Assembly: GCA_902787685.1 (NCBI GenBank)
Contig: CADAHH010000018.1
Span: 1-34,051 of the forward strand
Source: an uncultured Eubacteriales bacterium
GTDB lineage: Bacteria; Bacillota; Clostridia; TANB77; CAG-508
Direction: 5' to 3'
Length of the DNA: 34,051 bases
Shown here: piece by piece, positions 29,426-34,051 of the stretch
How the letters are laid out: every line of letters starts with the position of its first letter
How positions within the stretch are numbered: position 1 is the stretch's first letter
The notes under the pieces: model-generated
What the model saw: only the letters and a program-made list of their open reading frames with translations
Told to the model about the DNA's origin: nothing
Databases searched by the model: none
Position numbers and translations under genes: made by a program

Positions 29426-29917
29426 CTACACATATATTCTATTACTTTTAATACTGTTTGGATTAACTATATTGCTAACTCTTTTTGCTACATTAAACCC
29501 TGCAACAATTTTATCTTTTAATATTAAATCACTTGTATTTTCATCATAGTCGTATGCACTTCTGTTCCATTTTGTATATTTCAAATCACTTACTTGTCTT
29601 TTAGTAGATAAGAATTTATTATCATTATTTATTTGTACCAATAATTTCTGATAATCTTGTTTTTCTTGTCTTTCTTTTTCTCTTTTGTTTTGTGCATATA
29701 TTCGCTTTTGTTCTTTTTGTTTTTCTCTGTTTTCTTGCTTTCGTGCTTCTTTTTCGCTAATATATCTTGAATCTGTTTGAATTATTCTTGTTATATATGG
29801 CATTTTTACATCTAATTTGTTTGAAATATCTGTTGGTCTTAAATGCTCATTATAAAATAATTCAATTATTTTGTCTTTTGTTTCCTTGCTGTCTAATTTT
29901 CGTTTTATTTTGCTCAC
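29426..29917 (-). CDS. HTH and coiled-coil mobile-element protein, 163 aa
   Basis: Residues 12-55 form a helix-turn-helix (IIELFYNEHLRPTDISNKLD, then MPYITRIIQTD as recognition helix). A long Lys/Glu/Gln/Arg-rich helix follows (about 58-95), and a C-terminal region ends VSNIVNPNSIKSNRIYV. This looks like a DNA-binding accessory protein of the element, perhaps for regulation or relaxosome assembly. The start is odd: the only legal codon is a GTG that overlaps the Shine-Dalgarno GGAGGTG, while an ATA stands at the ideal distance. A former ATG may have mutated. Confidence 0.65.
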   Translation of the reverse strand: MSKIKRKLDSKETKDKIIELFYNEHLRPTDISNKLDVKMPYITRIIQTDSRYISEKEARKQENREKQKEQKRIYAQNKREKERQEKQDYQKLLVQINNDNKFLSTKRQVSDLKYTKWNRSAYDYDENTSDLILKDKIVAGFNVAKRVSNIVNPNSIKSNRIYV

Positions 29918-30045
29918 CTCCGTCCTGTTAAAGTTTTTCTATCTCTTGCAAACTACAATTTAACACCTTATATAAAACTAAAACATAAAATAATTATTTT
30001 TTGTGTTGTTAATAGTCTGCTTAAAATCTTAAACATATTGATAAC

Positions 30046-30117
30046 ACAATACTTTGAACTAATTTAGTTAATTTTTTGTCTACAATTTTTAGCAATAAGT
30101 TTTGAGAAAAGTATTGT
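30046..30117. repeat. Ten-base inverted repeat in the divergent promoter region
   Basis: ACAATACTTT (30046-30055) and AAAGTATTGT (30108-30117) are perfect inverse copies 52 bases apart. The second overlaps the -35 box TTGTAA of a plus-strand promoter, so it could be an operator pair with DNA looping. The gap 29918-30231 between the divergent genes otherwise holds only promoters. Confidence 0.5.
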
Positions 30118-30193
30118 AATTATATCTTTATTATAGTATAATGTTATTAGAATGTCAATAACAATTGAATATTTTTTATAAATTGTTTATACT
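30114..30193 (+). promoter_or_regulatory. Two tandem promoters ahead of the four-cysteine protein gene
   Basis: Promoter 1: TTGTAA (30114-30119), 17 bases, TATAAT (30137-30142). Promoter 2: TTGAAT (30165-30170), 17 bases, TATACT (30188-30193). Both point at the gene starting at 30232, which has a GAAAGGAG ribosome binding site. Confidence 0.7.
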
Positions 30194-30231
30194 TTTATAA
30201 AATATGGCATTAGAGAAAGGAGTTAAAAACT

Positions 30232-31320
30232 ATGGAGTTACCAGAAGTAACCTTTTTTGAAGATTTTTATTTTTGGTTTAATATAGAAACAAAAAAAGAA
30301 TATTATTCTACACCTTTATATTTTTATAAAGCTGATTTCCATCTAGATTATGATAATAAAGTTAGAGATGTATATTATAAAGAAACTGAATTAACAGATA
30401 ATGGATTAAAACATCCTGCTAGTTTATACTTTCCATTTCACGAAAGGCTAGGAATGTTATTATTAAGATTTCTAAATGCTGACTTATCTGATTTTGAAAA
30501 AGCAAATAAAACATTCTTCTATGCTTATGGATTCGAAGTATTAAGGGATTTAGATAAAAATTATAAATTTGAACTAAAACAAAATTATGGTAGCAATGAA
30601 GAATATTTAAAGCAGGCAACTAAAATATTTGAAGATTTAAAAGAAAACTTATTAGATTTACAACAAGAACTAATAAATGCAGTTACATATATTTATAATT
30701 TAGATAACAATAAAACACTTGAAAAATATACATACTCTGAAAGATTTGCAGTTTATTTAATAAAAAGAATGGGCAAATTATATACATACTATAAAAATGA
30801 CTTTATTATGAGAGATAGCTATTCAAGAAAATATCAAGAAATTGGAAACAATAGCGAATATGATTTATTAGAAACATTACAAAATAAAAATCAAGTTCTT
30901 TCTATGAGTGATACACATAAAAGTAATGATCTAGCTAGTATTTGTTATGCTATACTTGAAGAACTTTCGAAAACACCTAATTACCCAATTAAAAAGTGTC
31001 AAAATTGTGGAATGTATTTTATACCAACATCAAAGGTAGATGAGATTTATTGCGATTACCCAAAAGAAAACTCAAAAACTTGTAGAGAATTAGGAGCATT
31101 TCAATCTTATACTGAAAGATTAAAACAAAACAAGGCTATGGGTGAATATAGAAGAACATATCAACAAAAATTTATGCAACTTAGAAAAGATAAAGAAAAC
31201 AAGAAACTTGCAAAAGACTTTGAAACTTGGAAAAAGCAAGCTAAAGAAAAAATAAATGATATGAAAAAGGGCAAACTTACTGAAAATGAGGTTTATGAAT
31301 GGATTATGAATAATAAATAG
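30232..31320 (+). CDS. Four-cysteine (zinc-finger-like) protein of the mobile element, DUF6076-like
   Basis: A 362-aa cytoplasmic protein. Its N-terminal 240 residues are mostly helical, without a known motif. Residues 256-284 hold a probable zinc site, KKCQNCGMYF (C256, C259), then C274 and C284. After it comes a basic, helical tail (YRRTYQQKFMQLRKDKENKK) that could touch nucleic acid. The build resembles DUF6076 proteins that accompany clostridial mobile elements; I match it from memory, so the family name is tentative and the role is not known. It has two promoters, a good ribosome binding site and a strong terminator of its own. Confidence 0.75.
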   Translation: MELPEVTFFEDFYFWFNIETKKEYYSTPLYFYKADFHLDYDNKVRDVYYKETELTDNGLKHPASLYFPFHERLGMLLLRFLNADLSDFEKANKTFFYAYGFEVLRDLDKNYKFELKQNYGSNEEYLKQATKIFEDLKENLLDLQQELINAVTYIYNLDNNKTLEKYTYSERFAVYLIKRMGKLYTYYKNDFIMRDSYSRKYQEIGNNSEYDLLETLQNKNQVLSMSDTHKSNDLASICYAILEELSKTPNYPIKKCQNCGMYFIPTSKVDEIYCDYPKENSKTCRELGAFQSYTERLKQNKAMGEYRRTYQQKFMQLRKDKENKKLAKDFETWKKQAKEKINDMKKGKLTENEVYEWIMNNK

Positions 31321-31324
31321 CTAC

Positions 31325-31377
31325 AAAAAATAAGTGAACTGGAATATTTTTATTATATTTCAATTCACTTATTTTTT
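31325..31377. terminator. Bidirectional terminator between convergent genes
   Basis: AAATAAGTGAA pairs with TTCACTTATTT and the stem continues with small mismatches; A-run and T-run flanks lie on both sides. It overlaps the last codons of the minus-strand repressor gene and ends both transcripts. Confidence 0.85.
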
Positions 31378-31605
31378 GCTTGGTACATATTCAATAATAT
31401 CTGTAATTTTACATTTCAGATAATCACATAATCTAGCAACAACAAATATATCAAATCTTACTAACTCGCCTGTCATCATTCTTTTTAGAACTTTAAAATC
31501 TGTATTCGTATCTCTCATTAGCTTATTTATACTAATATTTTTCTTTTTTAAAACATCTTCAAGTTTGAATAAATATTCGCCCTTTTCTATCTTTAACTTT
31601 ACCAT
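31369..31605 (-). CDS. XRE-family repressor, 78 aa
   Basis: A small Cro/CI-type helix-turn-helix protein. Residues 15-65 carry the five-helix pattern: FKLEDVLKKKNISINKLMRD, then TDFKVLKRMMTGELVRFD (recognition helix), then VARLCDYLKCKITDIIEYV. The length is typical for stand-alone XRE regulators of mobile elements. It starts at an ATG behind GGGAG. It is divergent to two plus-strand promoters, one of which holds a short palindrome between its -35 and -10 boxes, a natural operator for this protein. Confidence 0.85.
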   Translation of the reverse strand: MVKLKIEKGEYLFKLEDVLKKKNISINKLMRDTNTDFKVLKRMMTGELVRFDIFVVARLCDYLKCKITDIIEYVPSKK

Positions 31606-31659
31606 ATAGCACTCCCTAAAAAATATTTACAAAATTATTATATATTTTTTATAAGGTAC

Positions 31660-31688
31660 TTGACTATTGGTTGTATAACCAGTATAAT
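31660..31688 (+). promoter_or_regulatory. Promoter with a built-in operator, divergent to the XRE repressor
   Basis: TTGACT (31660-31665), 17 bases, TATAAT (31683-31688). The spacer contains TGGTT (31668-31672) and AACCA (31677-31681) as inverted arms. Binding of the neighbouring XRE protein there would block RNA polymerase. Confidence 0.65.
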
Positions 31689-31726
31689 GTATATATAAAT
31701 TTTATAAAAATTTTTCACAAAAGTTA

Positions 31727-31755
31727 TTGCACGAAAAATAGTAAACTGCTATAAT
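31727..31755 (+). promoter_or_regulatory. Second plus-strand promoter, extended -10
   Basis: TTGCAC (31727-31732), 17 bases, TATAAT (31750-31755), with TGC before the -10. Transcription would start near 31762 and run into the small ORF. Confidence 0.7.
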
Positions 31756-31783
31756 ATAAATGTAAAAATTAAAGAGACAAAGG

Positions 31784-31870
31784 ATGGCAAAACAAATGAG
31801 CAAAATCGCTGAAAGTATTGATTTTCTATATATATATATATATATATATATTACAGGCTTAAATTTATAA
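31784..31870 (+). CDS. Possible 28-aa peptide with a TA-repeat tract
   Basis: From the ATG at 31784 the frame reads MAKQMSKIAESIDFL, then alternating Tyr-Ile codons made by a (TA)12 tract, then TGLNL and a stop. A weak AAAGG lies directly before. The first 15 residues look like a real N-terminus. A change of the TA tract by one unit would open another frame that runs on to about 31935. It may be a leader peptide, a decayed gene or a phase-variable gene; I do not recognise a family. Confidence 0.35.
   Translation: MAKQMSKIAESIDFLYIYIYIYITGLNL
31827..31850. repeat. Dinucleotide repeat (TA)12
   Basis: An uninterrupted run of 12 TA units, inside the small ORF and between a promoter and a terminator. 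Such tracts are prone to slippage. Confidence 0.9.
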
Positions 31871-31887
31871 ATCGTTTATATAAGCAT

Positions 31888-31951
31888 AAGGCTATTTTTC
31901 CCTATGCATTTTTGATGAACTCAAAAATGTTTGTGTAAAAATAGTCTTTTT
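31888..31951 (+). terminator. Nested hairpin, terminator or attenuator of the short transcript
   Basis: The outer stem pairs AAGGCTATTTTT (31888-31899) with AAAAATAGTCTT (31937-31948), followed by TTT. The inner stem pairs CATTTTTGA (31907-31915) with TCAAAAATG (31921-31929). A competing hairpin can form from GCATAAGG and CCCTATGC just upstream and would disrupt the outer stem. The layout resembles an attenuator between the promoters and the pilin-like gene at 32060. Confidence 0.6.
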
Positions 31952-32059
31952 GTTGTTTAGTTTTGTTTTTAATGTTTAAACTATAATAATAAAATTTTGT
32001 TATTAATGTTTAATATATTAATAAATCAAATTTATTAAGAAATGGAGGTGAATTTTGAG

Positions 32060-33107
32060 ATGAAAAATCATGTAAAAAAATCTTTGAAAGCCAGTAATGG
32101 TATCACTTTGATAGCTTTAGTAATCACAATAATTGTCCTTCTAATCTTAGCTCGGAATTAGTATTTCAATGCTATCTGGAGATAACGGAATTTTACAGAA
32201 AGCAACAACTGCAAAAGAAAATACAGATTCTGCACAAATAAAAGAAAGAATACAATTAGCATATCATTCAGCACTTGCTGGTGGACAAGGAAGTTATACA
32301 AAAGAGAGCTTAGAAGACGAATTAGAAAAAGAATTTACAACTGATTATAGTGTAGATGATTCTGATGATACTAGTTGGGTATTAAATGCAAAAGGTCAAA
32401 GTGTTACGATTCCTGCAGGAAAAAAAGGAGAAGAAAAAGTAATAGGAACAAGTTCTGATTGGAAACTAAATGATGCAAAAGATACCATTATAGCATATAT
32501 TGGTGATGGTGTAGATGGTGATACTTTTGTTATACCTAATTATGTTGATGACAATAAGATTATATCTATTGGTAATGGAAGTGATCCAATTTGGGCCGAA
32601 AAGTTTTCTAATCCAAATGACTTTATGAGTGGTAAAAAATTAAAAATTTCTGAGGGAATAGAAAATATAAATAAAAATGCTTTTGTATCTTCCCTTGGTC
32701 TAACTGGTGATTTAATTCTCCCTGAAAGTATACTTAACATAGGTGGTGCTGCATTTGCTGCATGTATGAATATGAATGGAAATTTATATATTGGAAAAAA
32801 TGTCCAGCAACTTTCAACAACAGGTGGCCCACCATTTGGAAGTGATTCTTTTAATAATTTAGAAATACACATGAAGAATATACCTAGTGGAATAGCACTT
32901 ACTGGAACAACTTATACTGGAAAACTAATAATAGGTAATGAAGTTGAAACAATCGGTGATGAAGCATTTAGCAGACGTGGTTTTACAGATGAAATAATTA
33001 TACCAAGCAATGTAAAGACAATAGGAGAAAATGCATTTAAAGCTATCGATAAAAGTAAAATAATAAATAATAGTTCTGCAGAAGGATATCCTTGGGGAGC
33101 AGAATAA
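32060..33107 (+). pseudogene. Pilin-like protein with BspA-like leucine-rich repeats, one-base frameshift
   Basis: The ATG at 32060 follows GGAGGTG and reads KASNGITLIALVITIIVLLI, then LA, then RN and a stop at 32159. Dropping one C at about 32151-32153 restores the family sequence LAGISISMLSGDNGIL and a reading frame open to 33107. The rest has a helical part (KENTDSAQIKERIQLAYHSA) and then LRR_5/BspA-type units such as LILPESILNIGGAAF, IIGNEVETIGDEAF and IIPSNVKTIGENAF. The intact form would be an anchored surface protein of about 348 aa. Either a genuine recent frameshift or a sequence error is possible; an internal start at 32169 would lack the anchor and has no ribosome binding site. Confidence 0.75.
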
Positions 33108-33129
33108 ATATCAATAATAGAAAAACTGG

Positions 33130-33148
33130 GGCTAGAAAACTTCTAGCC
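33130..33148. terminator. Terminator between convergent pilin-like and relaxase genes
   Basis: GGCTAGAA (33130-33137) pairs with TTCTAGCC (33141-33148) around three bases. The better T-run is on the minus strand, past the relaxase stop; it may also end the plus-strand transcript. Confidence 0.65.
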
Positions 33149-33154
33149 TTATAT

Positions 33155-34051
33155 CTATCTTTCCAAATCCCACTCTTTTTCTCTATCTTCTTTCTTTACC
33201 TGCTTTTCAGCATCTATCAAAGTATGATTTTCTCTTTCAAAATCCCTTATTAAATTATCTTCTGCTCCCATATCAAACTTTTTGCAAATCCAATGAATAA
33301 ATTTATTAATAGTATCATGGAATTTATCAATAATTCTATGGAGTCTGTTATTTTCTTTTTCTAATCCTTTAATTTTACTTTTGTATTGCAAGTCTAGGTT
33401 AAATTCTTTTTGCTTATAATCCTTTTTTATTTGTTCTACTTCATTGTGCAAATTTTCATTATCTTCAATAACTTTATTTCGTTCCTTTTCATATTTTGTT
33501 GCTTTTTCTACCATTTTTTCTTGTCTTAATAATCGTTGGTGCATTAGCCAATTATCTTGATATAATTTATTTATTAAATCATCTTTTGGTTTTATAATAT
33601 CTTCTAAAATCTTTTCATCTCTCTTTTTTGACCATCTCGCCATCTTAATATCGTCAATATTAGGAACATCTGGCAATTCTAATTTTATATTTTTCAAAAT
33701 TTCTTTTGTTTGCTTAAAATTAGTTATTTTCTTAAATTCTTCAACAGAATAATGTTCTCTATTTGTTTCTTCTTTTGGCAAACCTCGTTGCAAATCAAAT
33801 CCATTTTCTACCATATATTTATAAAAAGCATCTTGTAATTGTCTATAACTATCCTTTGCTTTCCAAAATTCACTACAAGCAAGTTTATCAATAGGATTTC
33901 CTTTTTTATCCGTTGTATGAACAACAGGCAAAAAAATTAAGTGCATATGAGGTGTTTGTTCATCTCTATGCACTGTCGCAGACATTATATACTTTTCTCC
34001 TAAATCTTTGTATTCACATACAAATTTGTATGCAGTTTCAAAAAATCTTTT
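33155..34051 (-). CDS. MobV-type (Mob/Pre) plasmid mobilization relaxase, 5' end outside the window
   Basis: Nicks oriT and leads the strand in mobilization. The signature HRDEQTPHMH, the HxDExTPHxH metal-binding motif of the Mob/Pre family, is followed by FLPVVHTTDKKG and a helical YRQLQDAFYKYMVENGF segment. The C-terminal two-thirds is a long charged coiled coil (from about KMARWSKKRDEKILEDI onward), usual in these proteins. An ATG lies at 33985, but the frame stays open with family-like sequence (KRFFETAYKFVCEYKDLGEK) to the window edge. The true start is therefore farther right and this is a partial gene. Confidence 0.9.
   Translation of the reverse strand, partial: KRFFETAYKFVCEYKDLGEKYIMSATVHRDEQTPHMHLIFLPVVHTTDKKGNPIDKLACSEFWKAKDSYRQLQDAFYKYMVENGFDLQRGLPKEETNREHYSVEEFKKITNFKQTKEILKNIKLELPDVPNIDDIKMARWSKKRDEKILEDIIKPKDDLINKLYQDNWLMHQRLLRQEKMVEKATKYEKERNKVIEDNENLHNEVEQIKKDYKQKEFNLDLQYKSKIKGLEKENNRLHRIIDKFHDTINKFIHWICKKFDMGAEDNLIRDFERENHTLIDAEKQVKKEDREKEWDLER

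Larger units (their letters stand above)
27552..34051. mobile_element. Integrated mobilizable element, left end to window edge
   Basis: A large serine recombinase, an XRE repressor, a MobV-type relaxase and small accessory genes lie together, starting at the break point in the pilin-like gene. This is the gene content of an integrative mobilizable element of the Tn4451 or TnpX type. No conjugation (type IV secretion) genes are seen, so transfer would need a helper. The right end, oriT and the 5' part of the relaxase are outside the window. The left end near 27551 is inferred from the gene break. Confidence 0.65.

Noticed and set aside
31756..32059. c-di-GMP riboswitch before the pilin-like gene, expected for clostridial pili
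   Set aside because: The conserved core segments of the class I and class II riboswitches could not be found; only hairpins and the TA tract are there.

Overview
The window is very A+T-rich and reads as the chromosome of a low-G+C Firmicute of the clostridial type, probably an anaerobic fermenter from a gut-like habitat. The signs are AGGAGG-type ribosome binding sites, TTG and GTG starts, a DacF-type D,D-carboxypeptidase, a Lon-family protease, an acetate kinase/phosphotransacetylase pathway, and several proteins opening with the KGIT(L/M)I(A/S)LVITIIVLLIL pilin-like segment common in clostridia. No rRNA, tRNA or CRISPR array was seen. Species cannot be assigned from sequence alone.

Left part (1-10.4 kb, all minus strand). 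A DacF-like carboxypeptidase is followed by a more G+C-rich 78-aa gene with its own promoter, structured leader and terminator. Next comes a stand-alone RelA/SpoT-type HD hydrolase with its own promoter. An acetate-forming cluster then reads, in transcription order: a membrane-anchored, catalytically dead subtilisin-like protein, phosphotransacetylase (coupled by an ATGA overlap), an unknown 269-aa protein, and two divergent acetate kinases in tandem.

Middle (10.4-25.9 kb). A small decayed island holds a frameshifted M23 peptidase, a HigA-like antitoxin with a toxin remnant, and a possible IS end. After it come a pilin-like protein with a ConA-like domain, a Lon-family protease behind a palindromic operator, and a 2599-aa anchored surface protein built on YGGGN-type repeats. 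A divergent unknown 519-aa protein follows on the plus strand.

Right part (25.6-34.05 kb). This is the start of an integrated mobilizable element that runs off the right edge. It carries a large serine recombinase, an HTH/coiled-coil protein, a four-cysteine protein resembling DUF6076, an XRE repressor, a short transcription unit with a (TA)12 tract and a terminator, a frameshifted pilin-like/BspA-like gene, and a MobV-type relaxase. The recombinase abuts a pilin-like gene that lacks its first codons. The matching type of 5' fragment lies downstream on the same strand, cut at the same GTG codon. This split gene, the promoter inside inverted repeats ahead of the recombinase, and the dead subtilase coupled to phosphotransacetylase are the most interesting observations.
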